This document shows positions 24,512 to 32,751 of a stretch of DNA of 64,000 bases, piece after piece. Source of the stretch: Microbacterium sp. No. 7 (lineage in GTDB: Bacteria > Actinomycetota > Actinomycetes > Actinomycetales > Microbacteriaceae); contig NZ_CP012697.1 of the NCBI RefSeq assembly GCF_001314225.1, positions 2,852,001-2,916,000 on the forward strand. Direction: 5' to 3'. The position numbers and the translations under genes are program-made. The notes below the pieces were generated by a model, which was not told the origin of the DNA, ran no database searches, and was given only the letters and a program-made list of their open reading frames with translations. The number at the start of each line of letters is the position of its first letter. Position 1 is the stretch's first letter.

Positions 24512-25117
24512 CTATCGCGTCGTCATGGATGCCGGCCCGCCCGGGACCTGCGCGACGACGTCACCGATGAGGTCGTCGAGGTGCCCGGCCGGGACGACGC
24601 CGCAGTTGACGAGGCCGGCGATGCCTTGGAGCGTCGCGAGGAAGATCAGCCCGATCCGCTCGGGGTCGCGGTTCGGGAGGACCCCCTCTTCCTGACCACG
24701 ACGGAACACCTGCAGCATCGACTCGAACGCTGCCGCAGCGCTCTCGCCCACGTCTGACCCGCCCGCTCCGCGCTTGTGGGCGAACATCAGCTCGACCAGG
24801 TTCGCCTCGGAGGTCGCGAAGTCGAGGTAGGCGCGAGCGACCGAACGAACCTGCCCCTGATAGCCCTGCGAGGCTGCGACGGCCTCCCGCAGCCGGGCGC
24901 CGAGCCGGGCGAAGCCTTCGACGGCCACGGCGTCGAGAAGGTCCTGCCGCCCCGGGAAGTACCGGCGCGGTGCGGCATGAGTGACTCCGATGTCGGCGGC
25001 CACCTCGCGCAACGACAGCTCGGAGACGCCTCGATCACGAACGACTGCCGCCGCCGCATCCAGCACGGCCTGACGCAGGTTGCCGTGGTGGTAGGGGCGA
25101 GCAGGCGACATGGCCAC
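24512..25117 (-). CDS. TetR family regulator
   Basis: A 201-residue TetR protein. HTH: GNLRQAVLDAAAAVVRDRGV, then LSLREVAADIGVTHAAPRRYFPGRQDLL. The C-terminal domain (YLDFATSEANLVELMFAHKRG) resembles the TetR_C_33/WHG-type. It is divergent from an SDR gene, and the 56-bp gap contains ATGTATCC and GGATACAT inverted half-sites, likely its operator. The short-chain dehydrogenase is therefore the probable target. Two start codons (25117 and 25111) are possible. Confidence 0.9.
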   Translation of the reverse strand: MAMSPARPYHHGNLRQAVLDAAAAVVRDRGVSELSLREVAADIGVTHAAPRRYFPGRQDLLDAVAVEGFARLGARLREAVAASQGYQGQVRSVARAYLDFATSEANLVELMFAHKRGAGGSDVGESAAAAFESMLQVFRRGQEEGVLPNRDPERIGLIFLATLQGIAGLVNCGVVPAGHLDDLIGDVVAQVPGGPASMTTR

Positions 25118-25129
25118 ATCCTAGCAATG

Positions 25130-25166
25130 ATGTATCCGTTGACTAGTTTGTTTCCACTGGATACAT
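25130..25166. promoter_or_regulatory. TetR operator with ATGTATCC / GGATACAT arms
   Basis: Inverted 8-bp half-sites at 25130-25137 and 25159-25166, 21 bp apart, in the divergent gap between tetR and the SDR gene. The AT-rich spacer contains TTGACT, a possible -35 for the SDR. Confidence 0.55.
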
Positions 25167-25173
25167 TAGGGGT

Positions 25174-26103
25174 ATGCACACACTCGCCTCGCCTTCGCAG
25201 GTGCCGGATCAGACCGGCCGCACCATCGTCATCACCGGCGCCGGCAGCGGCATCGGCCGCGCCGCAGCCGCCACGCTCGCCGCCAAGGGAGCGCGGGTCA
25301 TCCTCGCCGTCAGGGATCAGCAGAAGGGCCTAGCGGCGGCGGCAGCGATGACGGGCCGTATCGAGGTCCGGCCGGTGGACCTCGCCTCGCTGGCCTCGAT
25401 CCGAGAGTTCGCCGCCGCTCTGGACGAGCAGGTGGACGTTCTCGTCAACAACGCCGGCACGATGACCGACTCGCTGCACCACACCGCGGACGGCTTCGAG
25501 CTCCAGTTCGGGACCAACCACCTCGGACACTTCGCGCTCACCAACCTGCTGCTCGACCGGATCACGCGCCGCGTCGTGACCGTCTCATCGTCCGCGCACC
25601 GCTCCGCGCATATCGACTTCGATGACCTGCAATGGGAGAACCGGGCGTACAAGCCGTTCGGCGCCTACGGACAGTCCAAACTGGCGAACCTGCTGTTCAC
25701 CGCCGAACTGCAACGCCGCCTGACCGCTGCCGGCTCGTCGGTGATCGCCGCCTCCGCCCACCCCGGCTGGGCGTCCACCGGATTCCGGATCACGAGCGGC
25801 AACCGCCTCCTCGACACCGTGGCCGCGGTCGGCACACCCCTGCTCGCCCACGGTCCCGACGGCGGCGCCCTCCCCACCCTGCTGGCCGCGGTCGGCGACG
25901 TCCCCGCCGGCAGTCTCGCCGGGCCGAGCCGCTTCGGCGGCGTCCGCGGCCCGGCCACGGCGGGCGAGCCGGCCGCTCACGCGACAGATCCCCAGACCGC
26001 CGCACGACTCTGGGAGGTCTCCGAACGACTCACCCAGACCCGCTTCCCGCTCGCCACCCGGTCGGCCGTACCGGGACGGGCGAACGACGACTCGGGAGCC
26101 TGA
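25174..26103 (+). CDS. Short-chain dehydrogenase, retinol-dehydrogenase-like
   Basis: A 309-residue SDR. Cofactor motif TGAGSGIGRAAAATLAAKGA with the following VRDQQKG, LVNNAGTM, the FGTNHLGHFALTNLL motif that is characteristic of the retinol/WW-domain dehydrogenase-like SDRs, SSSAH, and the catalytic YGQSKLANLLF. Such enzymes are NADP-dependent and reduce carbonyls; many are inducible stress or detoxification reductases. It is divergent from the tetR repressor. The start ATG 25174 has only a weak GGGG upstream. Confidence 0.9.
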   Translation: MHTLASPSQVPDQTGRTIVITGAGSGIGRAAAATLAAKGARVILAVRDQQKGLAAAAAMTGRIEVRPVDLASLASIREFAAALDEQVDVLVNNAGTMTDSLHHTADGFELQFGTNHLGHFALTNLLLDRITRRVVTVSSSAHRSAHIDFDDLQWENRAYKPFGAYGQSKLANLLFTAELQRRLTAAGSSVIAASAHPGWASTGFRITSGNRLLDTVAAVGTPLLAHGPDGGALPTLLAAVGDVPAGSLAGPSRFGGVRGPATAGEPAAHATDPQTAARLWEVSERLTQTRFPLATRSAVPGRANDDSGA

Positions 26104-26149
26104 CCGTGCAGCGCATCCAGTCACGGACTACCGATGCGTGATGGACCCT

Positions 26150-26340
26150 CGCCGGCGGCGATGGGGAACTCTATGCCCACGATCACGCCAGACGCTGGTC
26201 GGGGGTGATCGCGGCGCACGACGGCTCTGTGGAGCGACAAGGCTGCCGGGTCCGCCAGCTACGGGTTCCGGGGCGGCACTCGCGCCGTCGAACACCTGCG
26301 CCCGATCCTCGCCGAGCTCAAGGTTGCCGCGTCTCGTCCG
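26150..26340 (+). pseudogene. Remnant of an NADPH-dependent FMN reductase
   Basis: Two adjacent short stretches resemble one flavin reductase in two frames. The first reads GELYAHDHARRWSGVIAAHDG (about 26163-26225); the second LWSDKAAGSASYGFRGG then AVEHLRPILAELKVAASRP (26227-26320). In NADPH-dependent FMN reductases these match segments either side of the 'V-T-P-E-Y-N' flavin loop, which is absent here. A frameshift with deletion joins them near 26226, and no start codon is left. It is a decayed gene beside the integration boundary. Confidence 0.6.
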
Positions 26341-26379
26341 ACCAGGGGACCAGAGGGCAACCACACCCAAACACGACGA

Positions 26380-26412
26380 AGCCCTGGTGAGATTTGCCGT
26401 CTCACCAGGGCT
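26380..26412 (-). terminator. Terminator downstream of the tRNA-Pro 3' end
   Basis: Perfect 13-bp stem AGCCCTGGTGAGA / TCTCACCAGGGCT with a 7-nt loop, flanked by T-runs, directly beyond the 3' end of the tRNA-Pro fragment on the minus strand. It likely belongs to the original tRNA gene. Confidence 0.75.
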
Positions 26413-26418
26413 TTTCTG

Positions 26419-26460
26419 TCGGGATGACAGGATTTGAACCTGCGACCCCTTGACCCCCAG
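26419..26460 (-). other. tRNA-Pro(GGG) 3' fragment; likely att site of an integrated element
   Basis: On the minus strand this reads CTGGGGGTCAAGG, GTCGCAGGTTCAAATCCTGT, then CATCCCGA: the anticodon loop with GGG, the 3' strand of the anticodon stem, the whole T-arm and the 3' acceptor strand of tRNA-Pro. The 5' half that should precede it is missing (the upstream bases do not pair), so it is not a working gene. Such displaced 3' ends are left when a tyrosine-integrase element enters a tRNA gene. The tRNA terminator lies on the low-coordinate side, placing the element to the right. Confidence 0.72.
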
Positions 26461-26739
26461 GTATCCCGTTCGGCCCGATTCGTTGATTTTCCGGGCATCT
26501 CTGCCCCTCAAACCGTGTCATCTCATGTCATGGGTTGCATGGATTGCATGATTCTGGTCCCGATTTGGTCCCGGTTCATCAGCTGACGGTGGCCGTTGTA
26601 ACCAGTGGCTCTTCTCGGTTACGTACGGAGAGCGTCGTGTCTGGAGGCGTGAACCAGGCCAGGAGGCGGAGGCTGACGGAGCCGGTCGTGATGCCGGACG
26701 GGGTACGTACCGGTTCTGCGTATCAGTGTTCGTTGCGGG

Positions 26740-27738
26740 ATGGGAGTGCTAGTGGATGCGATCGGTGCGGTCACGGATGAGCGTCTGGCGCGGGTGATCC
26801 TCGCGTGCACCTCGGGGCCAGGCGACACGGCGACGGCAAGGCTGGTGAACACGATCGGTGCGGTCGCAACGATTCAGCATCTCCTCGAACCACCGGCCGG
26901 GGCGCAGTACGGTGAGGATTTGTGGCGGAGTTGGGTCGTTCCCCGGTTGAGCGTCGAGCATGCGCAGGCCGCGATCGATGCCTCGGAGCGGCTTGGTGTC
27001 GAGATCGTGATGCCTGGGGATGCGGGGTGGCCGGGCTGCATGAGCGTGCTCGGCGACGAGGCTCCGTTCGCTCTGTGGGTGCTCGGGGACTCGTCCCGGT
27101 TGTCGCAGCCTGGCGTGGGGATTCTCGGATCTCGCGCAGCAACTGGGTACGGGGCGCATATGGCCGGAGAGCTCGCGTCGGATGCCGCCCGAGACGGGTT
27201 CGTAGTGGTATCGACGGGCGCTTACGGTGTTCCCGCCGCCGCGCACCGTGCGGCGCTGCTGCAGGGCGGGGCGACGGTCGCGGTGTTGCCTGCGGGCATG
27301 GAGCACCTGTACCCGGCGGGCCACAACAGGTTGTTCGAGCAGATTGTGCGAGCGGGGGCGCTGGTGAGCGAAGTGCCGCCTGACGCGGTCGCGACGAAGT
27401 GGCGGTTCGAGCAGCAAGGCCGCCTCGTCGCTGCCCTGTCGGAAGCGGTCGTCGTGGTCGAGGCCGGGGCGCGCTCAGGGTCGCTGCACCATGCCGCGCA
27501 GGCCGCGGAGGTGGGGCGACCGCTCGGGGCGGTGCCAGGGCCGGTCACGTCAGCGGCCTCGGTCGGGTGCCACCGTCTGATGCGCGACGGGGCCGCAGGA
27601 ACGGTGACCTCGATGGACGACGTGTACCTCCTACTCCGCCGGGCGGGCGCCTCCGTGTCGACCACGATCACAGACGACGCCCCAGACCGGTCGCCGGCCC
27701 GTTCTGCTCCCACGACGCAGCGCGGGCACGGACTTTGA
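26740..27738 (+). CDS. DprA/Smf-like DNA-processing protein, mobile-element variant
   Basis: A 332-residue protein with the DprA Rossmann domain: GSRAATGYGAHMAGELASDA, VVVSTGAYGVPAAAHRAALL, AVLPAGMEHLYPAGHNRLFE, LVSEVPP, RLVAALSEAVVVVEAGARSGSLHHAAQAAEVGRPLGAVPGP. Chromosomal DprA loads RecA on incoming single-stranded DNA. Here the usual G-G-x-Y-G-I-D motif reads T-G-A-Y-G-V-P, and the R-N-R before LIAALS is Q-G-R, so ssDNA or protein contacts may differ. It is the first gene inside the element next to att, suggesting a role on transferred single strands (inference). Confidence 0.85.
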   Translation: MGVLVDAIGAVTDERLARVILACTSGPGDTATARLVNTIGAVATIQHLLEPPAGAQYGEDLWRSWVVPRLSVEHAQAAIDASERLGVEIVMPGDAGWPGCMSVLGDEAPFALWVLGDSSRLSQPGVGILGSRAATGYGAHMAGELASDAARDGFVVVSTGAYGVPAAAHRAALLQGGATVAVLPAGMEHLYPAGHNRLFEQIVRAGALVSEVPPDAVATKWRFEQQGRLVAALSEAVVVVEAGARSGSLHHAAQAAEVGRPLGAVPGPVTSAASVGCHRLMRDGAAGTVTSMDDVYLLLRRAGASVSTTITDDAPDRSPARSAPTTQRGHGL

Positions 27739-27783
27739 CCTGCCTGAACTCGTCGGGGCGCGTCGTGCGCTACCGGACGGGGG

Positions 27784-28137
27784 TCAGCGGCCGGGCGTGA
27801 CCCCGGCGCGCAGGGTCTGTCTGCGGGCGCGGGCTTGGTGTGCGCGGAGGCGGATCAGCATGATCACGCTGACGGGGCCGATCAAGAGGAACTTCAGCCC
27901 GTTCCAGACCAGCAGGAGGAACAGCAGGTAGAGCGCGGGGTGCCAGCCGCGGTCGATGAGCGTGATGCACATTGCGGCGGCGAAGAGGTAGACGCCGCCG
28001 AGGAGCATCGCGGGGACGCCCCATTTGAGGCCTTCGCGGGTGCGGATCTTGTCGAGGAGGATGTTCGTCGGCATCCGGCGGCGCAGGAAGCTGCGGGTGC
28101 GGATGCTGGCGTTCCAGAGACGCTGGATCAGGTTCAT
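27784..28137 (-). CDS. Small membrane protein typical of actinobacterial conjugative elements
   Basis: A 117-residue protein with a basic N-terminus (SIRTRSFLRRRMPTN), the motif ILLDKIRTREGLKWGVPAML and two hydrophobic helices, ending in a basic tail. Proteins of this shape, sometimes labelled 'sulfate permease' without support, recur next to relaxase genes in actinobacterial elements. The ATG at 28137 is chosen because it begins the family-like sequence. It lies downstream of traA on the same strand, 204 bp away. Function unknown; a membrane role in transfer is plausible. Confidence 0.7.
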   Translation of the reverse strand: MNLIQRLWNASIRTRSFLRRRMPTNILLDKIRTREGLKWGVPAMLLGGVYLFAAAMCITLIDRGWHPALYLLFLLLVWNGLKFLLIGPVSVIMLIRLRAHQARARRQTLRAGVTPGR

Positions 28138-28341
28138 GATGGCCTCACAATCACACGGACGGTATGCGCTTCGGTGCGGCTGGCCCTGTGTGGTGAGTGC
28201 CCCGCAGTGGGGCGGTCTGCCTCTGCCCATCCAGCGGATGGGCTCGGCGCGTGGTTTGTCCTGCCACTTCTCACTCTACGCTCGTCCCACGCCGGGCGGA
28301 AGAGCCACGTCCCCGCGGCAGTGCGGCGCCGGAAGCGTCGG

Positions 28342-31300
28342 CTATGCGAGTGTGCGGCCGTCGCGTCGGGGCTGCTCGCCCGGGGCCGCGGGCTCGATCG
28401 TCTCGGTGGCGTGGGTGAGGGTGGCGCGGGTGCGTTCGTAGTCGATGCGTTGCGCGTCGTCGAGCGGGATCGTTCCGAGCGGGCTCGACGCGGTGGTGCC
28501 CCACCGATCCCGGTACGCGGCCACCGCCCGCACCACCACCGCCCGAGTCTCCGGCGTGAGCCCGTCCAGCCCCGCCATCCAGGAGGGGGTTTGGGTGAGG
28601 TGCTGCTGGACGAGGGCGTCGAGGCGCTGCTCCATGAGCCGCTCGCGTTGGTCGAGCGCGCGGCGCATGTCGGGGTCGGTGATTCCGGTGGCGCGGGGCA
28701 CGAGGCCGGCGATGCGTCCGGTCGCTCGGCGAGGTGAGGGCGGGTAGGTGGTGGTGATGCGGTGGAGTCGGTAGCGCAGCAGCGATCCGAGATCCTGCAC
28801 GTCGTCGAGGCCACCGGCGTGGATGATGCGCGGCAGCAGGTCGTCGATGTGATGGCCGTCGGCTTCGAGCCTGCGCAGCTCGGTCGTGAGGATCCCGAAC
28901 GCGTCCGTCTCGACGAGCTCATCGATCGTCTCTGAGGTGAGGCCACCGGTTTCGAGGAGCCGGATCCACCGTGCCTGCCCGGCGGCCTGGGCGATGGTGT
29001 CGTATTCGGCGGCGAGCTGCTCGAGCGACCCCCACATGTCTCGTTCGACGGTGATGGTGTCGTGGGCGGACAGCTCGGCGCCGGGGTGCTGGAGGATGCC
29101 GTAGAGGATGCTGCGGGCGGTGTGCTGCAGATCCTCACGGTGCTGGTGCTCTTCGAGATGATGCTGATCGGTCGCGACATACACCGTGTTGGATTCGCGG
29201 CCCCGTGTCATCGCGACGTACAGCGATTCGCGGGTCACTTCCGGAGAATGGACGATCGCGTGCGCGGTGTCGACGGTGGAGCCCTGGGCGCGGTGCGCGG
29301 TGACGGCGTACCCGAGCTCGACATGCTCGGCGACGTAGGCGGCGGGCAGCGTGATCGTGGTGCGCCACCGAGACTTCGCCCGCCGCACCCTCAAGGATCC
29401 GTCCTCGTTCGCGCGGGCGACTTCCCACCGGTCGCCGTTCTTCACCCACCCCCGCCCCAAGGTCAGGCGGCGGTCGTTGTGGCGGGTGATGATCAGGTCG
29501 CCGCGGGAGGCTTCGTTGCCGTCGTGGAGGCGCACCCCGTCGAGCGCAACATGGCCGGCGAGGATGCGGTCGGTGCGGGCGCGGGTGTTGAGCTCGGAGA
29601 CCGTGTCGAGGGTTTCAGCGATCAGCACCGTCGTCTTCCCGGCCTCTTGATCGGCCCGCCAGGCTTGGTAGGCGGCTTCGAGGATCTCGTCATACCCACC
29701 CGGCACCACCCGGCCGTGCCCGATGTAGGTGTCGATGACGTCGGTATCTCCGACCCGCAGCTGCAGGGAGGCGTGTTTCTCCCAGTCGTTGCGGAAGCGG
29801 CGCACATCCACCAGCTCGGGGGCGTCGCCGCGGTCGCGGACGAGCATCCCGAACGCCCCGCCCGCGTCCACCGCGGCCAGTTGCGCCCAATCGCCTACGA
29901 GCAGCGCTTTTGCCCCGACGCTCTGGGCGTGGGTGGTGATCGCGTCGAGCGCGAACGTGCCCGCGAGCGATGCCTCGTCGATGATCACGAGCTGCCCGGC
30001 CGTGAGGTTCCAGGTTCCGTGGCGGTGCTCGTGCAACCACTTCGCGGTGTTCTCCGTACCGATCTCCAAGTCCTCGGCGAGGACGTCCGCGGCAGCGGCC
30101 GACGGGGCGAGGCCGATCACCGATCCTGCCCCGTACCGGCGCTCCCATGCGCGCCGGAGCGCACGCATCGTCGTCGTCTTCCCCGTACCTGCGGGGCCGA
30201 CGAGCACGTCGAGGGCGCGGCCGGAGACCCCGATCTTCGCGATCGCCTGCTCCTGATCCGAAGACAGGGTGTGCCCGTCCCGGTTCCGCTCCCGCGCCGC
30301 GTGCTCTACCCATGCCAGCGGCACGGTTGGCGCCGTCCTCGCGTGGGAGGCGGTGAGGAGGCGGTCTTCGGCGGCGAGCACCTGCTCCGAGGAGAACACG
30401 ATCCCACCCTTCGGACGAAACACGCTCGTCCCATCCAGGCGACGGAACACGGGCGGGCTTGAGGCGAGCTCGGGTGGGGTGAGGCGGAGCGAGGCGTGCT
30501 CGGCGGCGTCGACGATCCGGCGGAGGATCTGGTCGCGGTCGGTGGTGTGGGCGAAGCGGAGCCCCATCGTCTGCCGTACTGCTTCTGCGTGCAGGTTCCA
30601 CCGCTTCCAGGTCGCCGACCGATCGCCCACCTGCTCCACCACGACCTGGGCGACCTGATCGAGTACGTCGAGCGGGAGGTCGTCGGCCCGTAGCAACGGC
30701 TCCCCGGCAGCCTCAGCGAGGAGTGCGGTCGCCCAGGTCGGGGCGTCTTCACCGAGCATGCGGGTGGCGCGTTCCCGCCAGCCGGTGGTGAGGTCGCTCA
30801 GCGAGTGGTGCTGTTTCGGGGGTCGGGTCTCGAGGGTAGCCTGCTGCCGGAACTGCCACAGCAGCTTCCCCGACGGCTGCCGGCCGTGCTTGTCCACGTA
30901 TTCGGCGACGAGGCGATCCTTGACCCGCTCGATATCGCGGGTGCGGGAGGAGAACTCGTCCATGAGTTCCTGCGGTACTCCGGCGATCTCCCACGCGGTC
31001 GACCGGCCCGTGCCGCGGTCGCGGGCCTCCCAGCCGACGCCGAGGGTCTGGGTGAGGTGGTCGGAGAGGACAGCGTTGTAGTGCTCCGAGAGCCCGGTCA
31101 CCGCGGCATGCAGGGCACGGGAATCGAGGGTGCGCCACTTCCCGTCCTGGACGGCCTGGACACGGTTCGCGACGACGACGTGGGTGTGGAGCTGCGGGTC
31201 GGACGCTCGCGAATCGTAGTGATCGTAGGCGGTCGCGATCACACCCCAAGCCTCGACCTGCGCGACCGCGCCGCGCGGCCCTTTTGCACCGACCCGCGTC

Positions 31301-31863
31301 ATCGCGACATCCCGCTCGAGCACCGCGATCACGTCCTCGATCGCCGCGTGATGGGCCTGCGCGATCAGTGCCTGCGTGCCACCGTCGGCGACGGCCCACA
31401 GCGTCGAGACCGACTTCGGCACCGAGAACGTCAGATCGAACCCCGCCACCGGGGCGTTCGTCGGCTTCTGCGCCTCCTCCGCCTCGATCAGTGCCCGCTG
31501 CACCGCCCGCTCACCCGGCGCCAACGAGTTAGGGAGCAGCGCGATACGGCGTTCTGCGCGTTCGGTGGCGGTGGCGAACTTCCGGTACGGGCGCCCCAGC
31601 TGCTCACCCGTGTTGGGATCCTGCCCGTACCCCATGAGCCGTCGCAGCTGCTCCTCGCTCACCACAGTTCCCGAGGTGATGTTCCCGGTGAGACCGGGAA
31701 GGCCAGCCCCGAGCCAGGAACCCGGCGGGGTGCCTGCTTCGAGGTAGTACCTCGTCAACGCCGAAGCAGCGTCACGGTCACCGTCACCGATCACGACAGA
31801 GTTCAGCAGGTACCGGTACCCGTCACCGGCCGTCATCACCCTGATTGACAATGTCATGAGCAC
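28342..31863 (-). CDS. traA: MobF-type relaxase/helicase (TraA)
   Basis: An 1173-residue conjugative relaxase. The N-terminal TrwC domain (about residues 1-330) holds FDLTFSVPKSVSTLWAV and the histidine motif DPQLHTHVVVANRV that binds the metal for nicking. A helicase domain follows: Walker A VGPAGTGKTTT (about residue 558), Walker B VIIDEAS (about 629), LVGDWAQL, and the late TAHRAQGSTVDTAH and LYVAMTRG motifs. It would nick one strand at oriT and unwind it for transfer. It is downstream of a 161-residue protein, 14 bp apart, in one operon. The size and domain order are standard for MobF proteins of Actinobacteria. Confidence 0.95.
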   Translation of the reverse strand: MLMTLSIRVMTAGDGYRYLLNSVVIGDGDRDAASALTRYYLEAGTPPGSWLGAGLPGLTGNITSGTVVSEEQLRRLMGYGQDPNTGEQLGRPYRKFATATERAERRIALLPNSLAPGERAVQRALIEAEEAQKPTNAPVAGFDLTFSVPKSVSTLWAVADGGTQALIAQAHHAAIEDVIAVLERDVAMTRVGAKGPRGAVAQVEAWGVIATAYDHYDSRASDPQLHTHVVVANRVQAVQDGKWRTLDSRALHAAVTGLSEHYNAVLSDHLTQTLGVGWEARDRGTGRSTAWEIAGVPQELMDEFSSRTRDIERVKDRLVAEYVDKHGRQPSGKLLWQFRQQATLETRPPKQHHSLSDLTTGWRERATRMLGEDAPTWATALLAEAAGEPLLRADDLPLDVLDQVAQVVVEQVGDRSATWKRWNLHAEAVRQTMGLRFAHTTDRDQILRRIVDAAEHASLRLTPPELASSPPVFRRLDGTSVFRPKGGIVFSSEQVLAAEDRLLTASHARTAPTVPLAWVEHAARERNRDGHTLSSDQEQAIAKIGVSGRALDVLVGPAGTGKTTTMRALRRAWERRYGAGSVIGLAPSAAAADVLAEDLEIGTENTAKWLHEHRHGTWNLTAGQLVIIDEASLAGTFALDAITTHAQSVGAKALLVGDWAQLAAVDAGGAFGMLVRDRGDAPELVDVRRFRNDWEKHASLQLRVGDTDVIDTYIGHGRVVPGGYDEILEAAYQAWRADQEAGKTTVLIAETLDTVSELNTRARTDRILAGHVALDGVRLHDGNEASRGDLIITRHNDRRLTLGRGWVKNGDRWEVARANEDGSLRVRRAKSRWRTTITLPAAYVAEHVELGYAVTAHRAQGSTVDTAHAIVHSPEVTRESLYVAMTRGRESNTVYVATDQHHLEEHQHREDLQHTARSILYGILQHPGAELSAHDTITVERDMWGSLEQLAAEYDTIAQAAGQARWIRLLETGGLTSETIDELVETDAFGILTTELRRLEADGHHIDDLLPRIIHAGGLDDVQDLGSLLRYRLHRITTTYPPSPRRATGRIAGLVPRATGITDPDMRRALDQRERLMEQRLDALVQQHLTQTPSWMAGLDGLTPETRAVVVRAVAAYRDRWGTTASSPLGTIPLDDAQRIDYERTRATLTHATETIEPAAPGEQPRRDGRTLA

Positions 31864-31887
31864 CCGCCCAGCAGGTTGGCTGGGAAG

Positions 31888-32373
31888 CTAGGAGCGGTCG
31901 ATCGGGCCGTGCGATCGCGGATCGGTGGCTGTCGGCTGCGACACGGCATCCGGGTCGAGCTGGCGTTCACGCTGCTCAAGGAACCGCCGGTAGTTGCTGA
32001 GCTCTTCGGCGGCGAGCGGATCATGCTCGGGCCACGCCAACAGGGACGACTCAGTCCCCGCGTCCATCAGCGTGTTCCGCAGGCTCTGCACCTGGGCTGA
32101 CGCGGGGCTGAGCAGCCCGCCGGCACACAGAGCCTGGGCAGAGCCACGAGCCTGATTCCCACCCATCGTGACAGCCGTCGAGCCGTGCTCCTGGAACGCA
32201 GTACTGGCCGCATCGACCACCCGAGCCACAGAGTCCAGCATGCGAATGAGAGGATCCAGCACGTCGACGACCAGCTCGGGATGCTCACGCAGGACGCTCC
32301 GTCCACCATCAAGCCTCTCAGCCTGTTCAGCAATCGCGCGCGCAATGTCAGCAAGCTCAGTTGATGTGGACAT
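31888..32373 (-). CDS. Helical protein of unknown function upstream of traA
   Basis: A 161-residue, acidic, helical protein starting MSTSTELADIARAIAEQAE. It has no recognised domain. The middle has DVLDPLIRMLDSVARVVDAAS, an amphipathic helix; the C-terminus is charged (EELSNYRRFLEQRERQLD). The start at 32373 has AAGGAG six bases upstream. It is 24 bp upstream of traA and thus likely a relaxosome or regulatory partner; this is inferred from position only. Confidence 0.65.
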   Translation of the reverse strand: MSTSTELADIARAIAEQAERLDGGRSVLREHPELVVDVLDPLIRMLDSVARVVDAASTAFQEHGSTAVTMGGNQARGSAQALCAGGLLSPASAQVQSLRNTLMDAGTESSLLAWPEHDPLAAEELSNYRRFLEQRERQLDPDAVSQPTATDPRSHGPIDRS

Positions 32374-32751
32374 CACCGGCTCCTTCCCGAAGCGGGGCCA
32401 GCGGAACGGCCGCCTCATCCGGAAGGTGCGCGCATGCTCAACCACGCGGCGTGTCCAGCACCTCCATCATCTGAAAGTCCTGCCCATCGTCCTCTCGTTC
32501 GCGATCATTCTCGCGCTGCTCCCGTTTGAGATCACCGGCATACTGGGCGTGCCGCCGTCGTCTTCGTCCGCGAGATTACCGAAGTCATCGTGTTCGGTAA
32601 CGGTCTCCGTGCCGCACACGCCACACGACAATTCTCGGTGCAGCACCTACCCCGCTATCCGCCACCGCGACTGCCGAACGATTCTGAGCGCGGTTTTGGG
32701 GTGCGCTCACCATGCGACGTACGGAACAATGCACCCGCCCCATCTTTGTGT
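32374..32751. other. 378-bp gap with a hairpin, possible oriT region
   Basis: No convincing gene is seen. The gap separates the relaxase operon from the copper island. It holds an inverted repeat, TTACCGAA (32576-32583) and TTCGGTAA (32593-32600), with a 9-base loop GTCATCGTG. In MobF elements oriT usually lies near the relaxase gene and contains such hairpins next to the nick site. No nic consensus could be identified by eye. Confidence 0.35.

Noticed and set aside
26419..26460. A functional tRNA-Pro
   Set aside because: The 5' half (acceptor strand, D-arm, 5' anticodon stem) is absent; only a 3' fragment is present.
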